This document shows, in pieces, positions 34,001 through 39,440 of a stretch of 64,000 bases of DNA. This DNA is from Leptasterias polaris (Eukaryota > Echinodermata > Asteroidea > Forcipulatida > Asteriidae). How positions within the stretch are numbered: the first letter of the stretch is position 1; each line of letters starts with the position of its first letter. Under the pieces are notes generated by a model that saw only the letters and a program-made list of their open reading frames with translations, was not told the DNA's origin and did not search any database. The stretch covers positions 4,402,001 to 4,466,000 of the forward strand of contig JAZGTN010000097.1 in assembly GCA_037783415.1 (NCBI GenBank). The letters are read 5' to 3'. The position numbers and the translations under genes are program-made.

Positions 34001-35068
34001 GGTGTGAACGTTGTAGTGAGAAGCAAGAAGGTCACAAAAGTCACCAGTAGATTTGAAACTTTCCAGAGAGCATTGACGGAGAATGAAACATGGAAAGCAC
34101 CGTCTAGAAGATCGAGGCATATTTCAGATTCCGTCTTTCATGCTATCCCAGTGACAGCAACAGGATCATCATCAGACGAGGAAAAGAACCAAGAAACACC
34201 GACCTCAACACTCAGTCGAAGTGGACGCAACAGACGTTCAGTACGTGATGTTGTTAAGAGATTTGAGAAGCCAAAACCACTTAAAAAGGAATCTAAAGTG
34301 GTGACTCCGACAGTGATGGGAATACAGGAGCGGCTGCAAGCCATCAGGCAGAATTCAGAGTTCCACAAACAGTCCAATCAACAGTTCAGTAGCTCAATAA
34401 AGTCACTCCGGGAGAGGAGACAGGAACTACATGAATGGGTATCAAGACCAATCCAGAGGAGGTACCATAAGAGTGAAGGAAGCTACCTGGAGCTATACCA
34501 CTCTGATACGGCGTCTTACTGTAGCGCATCAGAAGAGCCTGATGGTCTGAGTAGCTATGCTAGCAGTGCACAGAGTAGCACAAATACCTCGCCTGTCCAT
34601 GTTGCCAGGGTAAACCTCCACCTCGAATCAACTGAAACTTCCTCCACAAATTCCTCCTCTAACAATGAAGCACCAGAGAGTAAGGAGCCCGTCCTCTTTC
34701 GATCACTCAAAGAACGCTTTCAAGAGCTTGAAAAAGCCGTCTCAAAGCCTGTACCCAGGACCTGCGCCAACCCTAAGAAAGAGATCGACGCAGAAAAGCA
34801 CAGCAAAGCAGAGGAGAAAAGGTCACCGTCGGAGGAAACTCCAGTCCCAACCATCGAAGAGAATCAAGAGGTAGATGGCGAGAGCTCTCATCCCAAATCC
34901 AGGTCCAACAGCAGTCCTTTGATGTTGGAGGCTGTGACAAGCTCCGATCAGCTACAGAGGGCTACCTCAAGTGAGAGCAACTACACTGATGCTAGATCAG
35001 AGCTATCAGCTCAAGATTCATCAGAGGACAGCTTTCATTCAGGCTATGCAACTCCTACAGAATCTTAA
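3068..35068 (+). CDS. PLEKHG1-like: PLEKHG1/2/3-like Rho guanine-nucleotide exchange factor, 15 coding exons (gene-level span)
   Basis: This is a Dbl-family GEF that would load GTP onto Rho-type GTPases at the membrane or cytoskeleton. Fifteen exons join in frame without a stop and give about 1533 residues from the ATG at 3076. Residues about 308-510 form the DH domain, with YCTNYP and LLKPVQRVLKYHL typical of the family. Residues about 511-630 form the PH domain, with RYLYLFEKVLLIGKK and a final KLWTHEIKRLILEN helix. The tail is Ser/Glu-rich with many basic-Ser phosphosite-like motifs. Exon order and block sequence match my memory of vertebrate PLEKHG1; PLEKHG2 and PLEKHG3 are paralogues, so the exact orthologue is open. 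The first exon begins at an acceptor in phase 1, so either ATG 3076 follows a 5'UTR exon or upstream coding exons exist. Confidence 0.93.
4078..4517 (+). other. PLEKHG intron, no feature seen
   Basis: This 440-base intron is bordered by GTAAGT and a TTCTCTTAG acceptor. I see no repeat or gene inside it. Confidence 0.8.
4518..4615 (+). CDS. PLEKHG1-like: PLEKHG-like exon 2 (DH domain)
   Basis: This exon encodes GYKYPMATTRNLMSRIEQ followed by DTLFGNILEIHAFN. The LFGNI..I..FN pattern is the conserved second DH helix. The acceptor is CTCTTAG and the donor is GTAAGT. The exon ends after two bases of a codon that the next exon completes as Asn. Confidence 0.93.
5018..5190. repeat. Degenerate ~24-bp tandem repeat, about 7 units
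   Basis: The units share the core ATTCCTCCATGGAGGTGTAT with substitutions and small length changes. The CCTCCATGGAGG core is itself palindromic. The array lies in the 5.9-kb PLEKHG intron and is diverged enough to be an old minisatellite. Confidence 0.85.
6728..6750. repeat. Poly-C tract (C23)
   Basis: An uninterrupted run of 23 C inside the intron. Similar runs occur at 27845-27863 (C19) and 57174-57193 (C20), and G runs at 8671-8686 and 18370-18381. Lengths of such runs are unreliable in assemblies. Confidence 0.95.
10515..10584 (+). CDS. PLEKHG1-like: PLEKHG-like exon 3 (DH domain)
   Basis: After one base completing Asn, this exon encodes KLLKELQQCNNNAVLIAECF and LDN. The IAECF block is typical of PLEKHG proteins. 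The acceptor is TTTTCAG and the donor is GTAAGA. The exon ends on a codon boundary. Confidence 0.92.
10585..10936 (+). other. PLEKHG intron, no feature seen
   Basis: This 352-base AT-rich intron between exons 3 and 4 holds no repeat or open frame that I can interpret. Confidence 0.8.
10937..11134 (+). CDS. PLEKHG1-like: PLEKHG-like exon 4 (DH core)
   Basis: This 66-codon exon encodes EKRFSVYTDYCTNYPNTVEI, an EFFRECQQILNHPLPLGAYL block, and LLKPVQRVLKYHLFFQ. This is the most conserved part of the DH domain; the LKPVQRVLKY helix packs on the switch regions of the GTPase in the family. The acceptor is CAACAG and the donor is GTATGT. Confidence 0.96.
11164..11319. mobile_element. 156-bp foldback MITE (ACCGATCCATTAAGCC termini)
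   Basis: The ends are inverted: the left starts ACCGATCCATTAAGCC and the right ends GGCTTAATGGATCGGT. Complementarity continues inward (CCAATCACAGCCGCG against CGCGGTTGTGATTGG, and ATCACCATT against AATGGTGAT), so nearly the whole unit folds back. No transposase fits in this size, so it is non-autonomous. A target duplication is not clear. Confidence 0.85.
13501..13660. repeat. Dispersed repeat R1, copy a
   Basis: The segment carries a core around TTGCCCTTGTCTTGGCCTCA and CTTCAAAAGTTTCCCATA, and ends with GGCCTTGCCCTC...CATGCCTG. The same order of blocks recurs at 32045-32200 and, more diverged, at 37395-37512. In this copy the CTTCAAAAGTTTCCCATA block is duplicated. I cannot assign a transposon class. 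Confidence 0.7.
14444..14789. mobile_element. TTAA-flanked 346-bp MITE (AGG...CACGTTTGGTAAT termini)
   Basis: TTAA stands directly before 14444 and directly after 14789. The ends are inverted: the left reads AGGCACAGTACACGTTTGG and the right ends ACGTATACAGAACCT, sharing CGTTTGGTAAT / ATTACCAAACG. An internal palindrome lies around CTGAGAAGC...GCTTCTCAG. TTAA duplication is known for piggyBac-type transposases and some other families; with no coding sequence, the assignment is inference. Confidence 0.85.
15130..15278 (-). mobile_element. tRNA-derived SINE family A, copy 1
   Basis: On the minus strand a 5' leader (CAAAGATTTTGACAACATAG then CGAGACCGCC) is followed by a tRNA-like head with A box TAGCTCAGTTGG and B box GGTTCAAATCC. 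The T stem ACAGG/CCTGT is intact but the anticodon stem is broken. A tail AATTTGTCTTTGTTCA follows. The leader, head and tail recur in the same order at 63289-63432, which marks it as a SINE rather than a tRNA gene. Confidence 0.85.
15627..15788 (+). CDS. PLEKHG1-like: PLEKHG-like exon 5 (end of DH)
   Basis: This 54-codon exon encodes DMYKHFNKDDDGYDTIGDTL, then a block with DIARYINEMKRKHEASVHVQ and EIQSQLIGWE. The helix with INEMKRKHE and EIQS links DH to PH in this family. The acceptor is TTTTTGCAG and the donor is GTAATT. Both ends fall on codon boundaries. Confidence 0.96.
15789..19325 (+). other. PLEKHG intron (3.5 kb)
   Basis: No gene is recognised. A GC-richer patch at about 16364-16591 is open on the plus strand for 75 codons, with an overlapping minus-strand frame, but matches nothing I know. 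A TTAA-type element lies at 17298-17534, a G12 run at 18370-18381, and a single terminus-like TTAAAGGGTTAG at about 16618. Confidence 0.6.
17298..17534. mobile_element. TTAA-type MITE, second copy (237 bp)
   Basis: The left end, after TTAA, reads AGGCAGGGTATACGTTTGG. The right end reads AATTACCAAAAGTGTACCCT then GCCT, followed by TTTA instead of an exact TTAA. The TACGTTTGGTAAT terminus is the one seen at 14444-14789, but the interiors differ, so the two belong to related families rather than being copies of one sequence. Confidence 0.8.
19326..19361 (+). CDS. PLEKHG1-like: PLEKHG-like exon 6 (36-bp exon, DH-PH linker)
   Basis: This 12-codon exon encodes GDLMSSGDLVLE. It matches the GxDLxxxGxLVLEG start of the PH domain in PLEKHG proteins. 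The acceptor is CTTGCAG and the donor is GTAAGA, and both ends are in phase 0. It is too short for ordinary ORF calling. Confidence 0.92.
19929..20112. mobile_element. Palindromic short element M1, copy a
   Basis: The left end contains TTTCATAGAGCTGCT and the right end AACAGCTCTGTGAAATCAAG, which are approximately inverted. Between them lie TGCTAAGCAAAAAT and TTGGCTGGTAAGCATAA, blocks shared with copies at about 36153, 37166, 55235 and 58294. The element has no coding capacity and is probably a non-autonomous DNA transposon. Confidence 0.75.
20552..20775 (+). mobile_element. CAGGGCTCG element, truncated copy
   Basis: It starts CAGGGCTCGAATTTGGGGTA and follows the copy at 21832-22194 block by block: CCACAAGACC, TGTAGCTCAAAAT, GGTCATGAGTTTACTGG and CTGGCCTCGG. 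It stops at GTATAAAAG and lacks the right terminal AAATTCGAGCCCTG. Confidence 0.8.
20881..20997 (+). CDS. PLEKHG1-like: PLEKHG-like exon 7 (PH domain)
   Basis: This 39-codon exon encodes DIFRMQGARAERYLYLFEKV and LLIGKKREDGLISVKTHIP, the beta strands 1-4 region of the PH domain with the LFEKVLLI..KK signature of Dbl-family PH modules. The donor is GTAAGC. The acceptor is a CCCGAAG preceded by TTTTCTTAT. Confidence 0.95.
21009..21042. repeat. 17-bp tandem duplication
   Basis: Two adjacent copies of TCCTCGATCAAATCTGT lie just after the exon 7 donor. It is a small intronic duplication with no visible effect on the donor site. Confidence 0.9.
21338..21433 (+). CDS. PLEKHG1-like: PLEKHG-like exon 8 (PH domain)
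   Basis: This 32-codon exon encodes CNNLMLIESLQKEPLGFNVI and PFSNPSIQYTIL. The NLMLxE...KEPLxFxV block is characteristic of PLEKHG PH domains. The acceptor is CCCTGCAG and the donor is GTAAGT. A pyrimidine-rich irregular array (CCCTCAC and TGTACCCCTCAC units) starts about 40 bases downstream. Confidence 0.95.
21788..23936. mobile_element. 2.15-kb non-autonomous DNA transposon with 36-bp terminal inverted repeats
   Basis: The left end 21788-21823 starts AGCCCCATTCACACGAGCGC and the right end 23901-23936 is its reverse complement over 36 bases with one mismatch. A perfect 32-bp palindrome at 23867-23898 (core CATAACATCGATGTTATG) stands two bases inside the right inverted repeat. The interior is GC-richer than the flanks and has CpG-rich stretches. 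The longest internal frames (113 codons on minus at 23363-23704) match no transposase I know. The flanks share only AAA or TAA, so the target duplication is not resolved. The superfamily is unknown. Confidence 0.88.
21832..22194 (+). mobile_element. Nested CAGGGCTCG element with TTATG target duplication
   Basis: It starts CAGGGCTCGAATTTGAGGAG and ends AAATTCGAGCCCTG, giving 14-bp inverted termini. The bases TTATG flank it on both sides (21827-21831 and 22195-22199), which marks a clean insertion into the larger element. At 363 bp with no useful frame it is non-autonomous. A related truncated copy lies 1.3 kb upstream at 20552-20775. Confidence 0.9.
24764..24875 (+). CDS. PLEKHG1-like: PLEKHG-like exon 9 (end of PH domain)
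   Basis: This exon encodes ARNVDQKKLWTHEIKRLILE followed by NYGSTIPTKVKDLILKS. The invariant Trp of the PH C-terminal helix is present, and the LKRLILEN..xxIPxKxKxxIL extension is typical of PLEKHG proteins. The acceptor is TTTGCCAG and the donor is GTAAGT. The exon ends in phase 1. Confidence 0.96.
24876..25731 (+). other. PLEKHG intron, no feature seen
   Basis: This 856-base AT-rich intron shows no recognisable repeat or gene. Confidence 0.7.
25732..25887 (+). CDS. PLEKHG1-like: PLEKHG-like exon 10 (basic linker)
   Basis: After completing a Thr codon, this exon encodes MSTRTESDKESQTEQEQEQA then REKKERKSRRRQKRRNSEPM and GKLMRGQKQVK. It is a highly charged, probably helical linker with a dense Arg/Lys cluster and an RRNSEP phosphosite-like motif. 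The acceptor is AATCCTAG and the donor is GTATGT; both sides are phase 1, which suits cassette use. Confidence 0.88.
25888..27732 (+). other. PLEKHG intron (1.8 kb), only simple repeats
   Basis: A (CT)n run occurs at about 26266-26282 and a short GTGTAACA repeat at about 26345-26370. Nothing else is recognised. Confidence 0.65.
27733..27759 (+). CDS. PLEKHG1-like: PLEKHG-like 27-bp microexon
   Basis: Between TTTACAG and GTGAGT lie 27 bases that keep the frame in phase 1 on both sides and encode AAVESMIIK(G). The exact borders and preserved frame support it. Because its length is a multiple of three, it can be included or skipped without a frame change. It matches no conserved family block, so it needs transcript support. 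Confidence 0.65.
27760..30760 (+). other. PLEKHG intron (3.0 kb) with foldback element
   Basis: The intron holds a C19 run at 27845-27863, a triple AACTTAAAAT repeat at about 28347-28372, and the 382-bp foldback at 28673-29054. A perfect 10-bp-arm palindrome (TAAGCAGAAG / CTTCTGCTTA) lies at about 30282-30302. No gene is seen. Confidence 0.7.
28673..29054. mobile_element. 382-bp TTAA-flanked foldback transposon
   Basis: TTAA stands at 28669-28672 and 29055-29058. The element starts AGGGACACGTTGCCTTGGAT and ends with its inverse. The two halves (about 175 bases each) are reverse complements almost throughout, including GGTTTTCCTTTGAC-like and CAAAATGGC segments, and meet near 28865. Transcribed, it would form one very long hairpin. 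It has no coding sequence. Its termini resemble the AGG/TTAA type at 14444 and 17298. Confidence 0.93.
30761..30789 (+). CDS. PLEKHG1-like: PLEKHG-like 29-bp microexon
   Basis: This exon lies between TTTTCTCACAG and GTAAGT. It completes Gly and encodes MKKPDLSKW, ending on a codon boundary. It changes phase from 1 to 0, so skipping it alone would break the frame. Confidence 0.75.
30790..31835 (+). other. PLEKHG intron with decayed tandem repeat
   Basis: About 31000-31300 and 31580-31690 hold diverged copies of an AT-rich unit containing AGTTTTGCCGATAA and ATATTTGTATTTGCAAATT. An open minus-strand frame of 130 codons over this region is repeat-driven (recurring KQL and LAK stretches) and is not a gene. 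Confidence 0.7.
31000..31690. repeat. Degenerate AT-rich tandem repeat (~50-60 bp unit)
   Basis: A block of the type GTAACTGTTTTGCCAATAAG plus TATATTTGTATTTGCCAATT recurs several times with strong divergence. It is interrupted at about 31310-31580 by non-repetitive sequence. It looks like an old satellite-like array. Confidence 0.65.
31836..31925 (+). CDS. PLEKHG1-like: PLEKHG-like exon (acidic linker)
   Basis: This 30-codon exon encodes AGRRSSEFYIPDEESDEESI and ESPSRQPSLV. The RRSSEFYIP segment and the acidic Ser cluster look like kinase substrates. The acceptor is CTCCTACAG and the donor is GTATGT. Both ends are in phase 0, so it can be skipped in frame. Confidence 0.88.
32045..32200. repeat. 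Dispersed repeat R1, copy b
   Basis: It contains GTTGCCCTGGTCTTGGCCTT, CCCCTTCAAAAGTTTCCTAT and GGCCTTGCCCTCC...CCAGGCCTG in the same order as copy a at 13501-13660. It lies in the 373-base intron before the next exon. Confidence 0.75.
32299..32398 (+). CDS. PLEKHG1-like: PLEKHG-like penultimate exon
   Basis: This exon encodes DESNPARRGSLSAGSDSTRT and PDSRSPDKQEQPL, a Ser-rich disordered stretch. The acceptor is ATACACAG and the donor is GTAAGA. It ends in phase 1. Reading past the donor runs into a LINE fragment, which is not part of the protein. Confidence 0.88.
32430..32640 (+). mobile_element. LINE 3' end fragment (reverse-transcriptase ORF C-terminus)
   Basis: The plus-strand translation GNSVAGPMIWNNLPTVIRES then VTLSTFRKVLKTHLF is the familiar C-terminal end of non-LTR retrotransposon ORF2 (NSLP...S...FKxxLKxHLF). 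A short 3'UTR with ATAGCGCCTTATAAAT and a (TTATG)n tail follows. It is 5'-truncated and fills most of the 361-base intron before the last PLEKHG exon. The clade (L2/CR1-like) is a guess. Confidence 0.85.
32760..35068 (+). CDS. PLEKHG1-like: PLEKHG-like terminal exon (long regulatory tail)
   Basis: From the CCCAACAG acceptor the frame runs 769 codons to TAA at 35066-35068. The sequence is rich in Ser, Glu and Arg and mostly disordered. Recognisable pieces are SNRDSGIGSMTLSE, LPSYIKKFSSSEPF, RSRSVSYGNRPFS, RSRSDPNMLE, a SRFETFQRAL helix, RRSVRDVVKRFEKP, and two related helices SLRERRQELHEWVSRPIQR (from about residue 1313) and SLKERFQELEKAVSKPVPR (from about residue 1413). A single large 3' exon holding the tail is also usual in vertebrate PLEKHG genes. 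The ATG at 32603 inside the preceding microsatellite is not a start. The final residues are SFHSGYATPTES. Confidence 0.93.
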
Positions 35069-35479
35069 TATTAATCACTGCCACGGAGTGTCAAGAATCA
35101 AAATAGTAAACCCCAATTTTAAACATAGTTTTATACTGAGATGTAGGTCAACATGAAATAGGCTGCTTATAAGAACTGTCAATTTTTTGCGACAAATTTT
35201 TGACAAGTCCTTTTTCAATTTTGATATTTATTTTTTTCAGGATTTTTTTTTCTCTAAAGCATTTCTAGGCCAAAGATATTCAATGTGAAGCTCAACATGA
35301 CTCCGGTTGGGAATGTTCCCTGAGATATCTCACTTAGTTGTATTACTTAGAACTTAAAAGGTGGAGTCATCACTTGGTTTTATGGTAAAACTGGCTTATG
35401 GGTAGAATTATCAAGATCAATTCAACAAAGTCGCCTGTGAAAATTTCAGTTGAATGCAGTGTCTACTTTTTCATAAAGA

Positions 35480-35745
35480 ACATGAAATCGGTCCACAGTT
35501 AGCCGGTACCAACCGCATCTTTGGCCAGATTGAGGGCAGCATTTAAACGGACACCACAGAAATTTCAATAAGTTGCCTCTAGAGGATCTTAGAGCCTCCA
35601 GAGACATACTTTTATTGATTTCTTATCAGCTGGGGAACTCCAGAGAAATAATTTCACAGGTTGGCTTTCGGATAAAAAAATCACAGTTTCATTTCTTGAA
35701 CGTTACCAAGGTATGACCCTACTTTTAAGATGCAAAATGCTTGTT
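35480..35745. repeat. Dispersed repeat R2, copy a
   Basis: It shares an ordered set of blocks with 51575-51860 in the same orientation: GGTACCAACCGCATCT, TGAGGGCAGCATTTAAACGG, CATACTTTTATTG, AATAATTTCACAGG and TTACCAAGGTATGACCCTAC. There are no obvious inverted termini. The class is unknown. Confidence 0.75.
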
Positions 35746-36152
35746 CATTGTTAACGGGGAATTTTCTGGTGCAACAATGAGAGAGAAAGAAATCAACTAA
35801 AAATGTAAACTCTTAAAGTGATTCACTTAAGTGTCAGTATTCTTAGATTGAAGCTCTGACAGACAACAAAGATACCAAAGATCCCCAAAAAGCAATTTCT
35901 GCTGGGTCTAAATTTGTTAATCACAACAAATCTGGCTCAACAGTTGAAATGCCTTGTTGCAAGTCATCATTTGCTACTGGCTCCCTGCTAAATGGAAATT
36001 TATACCTAGCGGAACACCCAGTAGAGTTTCTATGCCTTGTCAATTTTCTTTCGATGTCAGAACGATTCACGCAGTATTCAGCTCTCTGTTTCACCCAAGT
36101 TTAGTTTCTATGGGAAATAAATAAACTAGTTATCAATCCATTATATCAATAT

Positions 36153-36343
36153 CCTCTTAGAGCTGCACATACCAAAAAAAAGTAGCGAAGCATAAACAAA
36201 ATGATATTTACCAGAATAAGGTTACCAGCCAAAACACCATGCCACATGTACCATCTGTGACTGGTATTCTGGTTATTTTTGCTTAGCATAACAATTTTAA
36301 GCAATAGTTTCTGCTTAAGCAGCTCTATGAAATTGTACCCTGG
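36153..36343. mobile_element. Palindromic short element M1, copy b
   Basis: It ends CTGCTTAAGCAGCTCTATGA then AATTGTACCC and contains TGCTTAGCATAACAATT. The left part (AAGGTTACCAGCCAAAACACC) is the inverse of the GGCTGGTAACC block seen in copies a and c. Boundaries are approximate. Confidence 0.65.
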
Positions 36344-37165
36344 ATGTACCATTGGCGGTATTTGTGGCTTCCTACATCTGTTGCGATAGGTGCCTCGACT
36401 CACACAGTCCTTAAAATACAAAAACTGCATAAGTTTTCACATTACTTGCAGGAAACTATGACACTTTTGATAGTGCCAGTGTATTTTACAGATGACTACT
36501 CCTGTTTCACTATCATATTTTTGTATGCTGAATAATTCAGTGTAGATATACATGTGATTATGGAGTGATTGATTAACTTGACATGAATGACTGCGTTCTT
36601 AATTTAATCTATACAACTGATTTTATCGATCAGATACCCAAAGATAAAGGATATTTCTGTAAATAAATATATATTATTTACTTGTGTGTAAATAAAACTT
36701 TGACTAGGCTTCATTTTTGGCATTTATTGTAAGTTAAAAATTACCAATGTATCAAAGAAGTGTACATGTATATCTACTGTAGAAAATCTAACTTTATTTT
36801 ATTGAGTTTTTTCCTTCAGTTTTTAATGGTGCCAACGTTCACTGTGTTTTGTTCATCAGTGAGTTATTTTTGTGAGTGTACATTTGTAAAGTAACATTGT
36901 ACATTATTATCTACATTTTATTCAGTCTTGTTGATAGTCCTTGTGTACTGCTTAAAGCGTATCGTGTTCGTGTATACTTTCTATTGTGTATCAAGTTCCA
37001 TGCAACAGAAAGGACTGATCCCTGCAGACTTAATCCAACAAAAATTTCCCCCACATTTTTGTGTACTTAAAAAAGACGTTAGATGTGTGATAGAGGCCCA
37101 GAAACTGTTTTTTTGAAAATGTCTAATTTAAATACACCTTTTCAATTTACCAAATACAAACAACT

Positions 37166-37360
37166 GGGGCCCAATTTCGTAGAGCTGCTCAAGTAGACAA
37201 TTTTGCTGAACAATTTTCTACTGAGCCAAATCTCGCAGTGATACCAGTCAAAAATGGTGCATATGAAATGGTACTTTGGCTGGTAACCTTTTTCTGGTCA
37301 ACATAATTTTGTTGTGTTTAGCTGCTTTTTGTGCTCCAGCAGCTCTGTAAATTTGGCCCA
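37166..37360. mobile_element. Palindromic short element M1, copy c (most complete)
   Basis: The left end reads GGGGCCCAATTTCGTAGAGC and the right end CAGCTCTGTAAATTTGGCCC, which are inverted. Internal blocks GATACCAGTCAAAAATGG, TTTGGCTGGTAACC and TGTTGTGTTTAGCTGC match the other copies. It is about 195 bp with no coding capacity. Confidence 0.82.
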
Positions 37361-37394
37361 AAATTCTTATTTGGCACAAAAAGGGCAAAGGTTA

Positions 37395-37512
37395 GGACTT
37401 CATTGTCTCTGTTCTTGGCCCTGGTGACTCTTTAAAAAAGTTCCCATAGACAAAAAATGCCCCGTATAAAATGAAAATGGCATGCCCCCTTCCACAATGA
37501 AATACCAGGCCC
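37395..37512. repeat. Dispersed repeat R1, copy c (diverged)
   Basis: It carries TGTTCTTGGCCCTGGTGACT, AAAAAAGTTCCCATAGAC, GGCATGCCCCC and ATACCAGGCCC, in the order of copies a and b. Confidence 0.6.
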
Positions 37513-37876
37513 GAGAAGAATTCTTCTGTTTGGAGATCACATATCTCTGCATGGAGGGAATGAAAGTAGAGTACAAAGTCTGCAATGTTGTATGATCAGA
37601 TTGTTGTTAACAGTGTTCAGTCCAATATTCTCTCTTTCTGTCGGCCTCCCGCAGATTTGTTTTCAAAGCTTATTTCACCAACGATCTAGTTTGTCGCATT
37701 CCTCAAAAAGCTCATGAATCGCTCTGATTGGACATTGCAATCCATTCCTTCCCCCATTCTGGAAAATATTAATTCTATATAACTTTAGTAGGCATTGTTG
37801 CTATGGGAACACATTCTTCAAAAAGAAAAACCACAGTGACTTTGAGTTCTAGAACAATCCTCTTGTGCCTTTGGGT

Positions 37877-38126
37877 CTTGAACCAGTTTCAAAGAGCTGC
37901 TGGAACACATTGCTTAACCCATCCAGCTTGAACCAGTTTCAAAGAGCTGCTGGAACACATTGCTTAACCCATCCAGCTTGAACCAGTTTCAAAGAGCTGC
38001 TGGAACACATTGCTTAACCCATCCAGCTTGAACCAGTTTCAAAGAGCTGCTGGAACACATTGCTTAACCCATCCAGCTTGAACCAGTTTCAAAGAGCTGC
38101 TGGAACACATTGCTTAACCCATCCAG
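37877..38126. repeat. 50-bp minisatellite, five identical units
   Basis: The unit starts CTTGAACCAGTTTCAAAGAG and ends ACCCATCCAG. Units begin at 37877, 37927, 37977, 38027 and 38077 with no differences between them, then the sequence diverges at CTTGGAGAGCAG. The absence of any variation means very recent expansion, homogenisation, or an assembly artefact. Confidence 0.97.
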
Positions 38127-39345
38127 CTTGGAGAGCAGTTTCAAACAATACATTAAAGACTCTTAACTGTTATGCTTGTCACCTGTTTCTTTCATGTACC
38201 CTGTTTAACTTGTGTGTTGAGCAGTTTTGTGAAAGCAGAGGCAAGTTCCAACTTGACATAAACACAAATGCTGAGCTACATTTCATATCAGTTTCATGAA
38301 GACGGAATAGGAGTGAGCCTCTCCAAACTTCTTACCTACTCAAATGACATGTGGTATAAATGCATACATTATTAACGGCTTCTAAAAATTAAGGCCTTAG
38401 CAGAGTCTTTCTCAAAGGCTAAGAGAAAGACTTGACAGCCATTAACAACTTTTGCAGCGTAGTCTTGAGATGAAATTTGACTCACCTTGAATCAGGCCGA
38501 CTTTGTGGAGAATCCTTGAAATAATTCTATCTTGATATTCCCTTCACATTCACACTCATGTGACGTATGAATCGAGACAGGAATGATCTTGATAATCCCT
38601 TTACATATGGCTTATTTTTATTGGATACCAATCATTATTTGTTATGTGTTGTCATAATATCTGTTTAGATATTCCTCGAACAAAAGTGCTTAAAACAATT
38701 ATACCTCTAACTGAAGTCACTTCAGTGATTTGTTTTATTTCTACTTTGTTTAAAATAACTTTTATATTAAAGTTTGAACATGAAATCTGACATTTCACAA
38801 GAATCTATTTTAAAAAAATCAATACAAAAATTGAGATAGTAATGAATCGGATTGATATTTAAAGGTTATGAAATAAGACTCTGCTCTAAACGATTTTTTT
38901 CAATGAAGGTGCCTTTTTTATATCCTGTCCTAATTCTTATTTTCGGGGGAATATTTCTGGCTAGATAAGGTACCGTGCCATTGTTTGATCAGTTTACCCT
39001 TCAATATCTCAACAGCAATCCTTGCTATACATTATCATGTAACGGCAGACAGTGTGGCTCAAAATGAGAAACAAATACAGATTGTATCTTTTTCAATAGA
39101 GCTTTCAATTTCCCCATCATGTGAATGACCACATAATAAGGCAGAGGCCACTGCACTCCTTAGGTTACCACAGTAACTGAAACGTCACTTTGCCAATAAG
39201 TGGAACATTTATTGTCAAAAAAAAAAAATGCAATGAAGACAGACACAGTGATGTATTAAGAGCATAGAACCTTCTCCTTAATTGCCATATTAGAGCATCT
39301 TCCTCAAGGAAGGTTGAGCTTCATGAAAAGACAGCTTTCAGACAC

Positions 39346-39440
39346 CAAGTTCATAAAGCTGTTTAGCTCAAACATTTACCAAATGATGTTCATTTAGCAA
39401 GATTTCTCTGTGCTCAACAGCTTAATGAAATTAGGCCCTG
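39346..39440. mobile_element. Palindromic short element M1, copy d (internally deleted)
   Basis: TTCATAAAGCTGTTTAGCTC at the left and CAACAGCTTAATGAAATTAG then GCCC at the right are the M1 ends, only about 95 bp apart. The middle third seen in other copies is missing. Confidence 0.6.

Larger units (their letters stand above)
35069..36720 (+). other. Probable PLEKHG 3'UTR with AATAAA at 36691-36696
   Basis: No stop-free coding frame continues after TAA. AATAAA at 36691-36696, followed by TG/T-rich sequence, is the first strong plus-strand poly(A) signal and would give a 1.6-kb 3'UTR. A later AATAAA at 40937-40942 could support a longer form. The region includes dispersed repeat R2 and element M1 copy b. 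Confidence 0.5.

Noticed and set aside
33024..34377. Several minus-strand frames over the large PLEKHG exon (e.g. 175 and 125 codons)
   Set aside because: They are antisense shadows of a Ser/Glu-rich coding exon, reading as Ser/Leu-rich strings.
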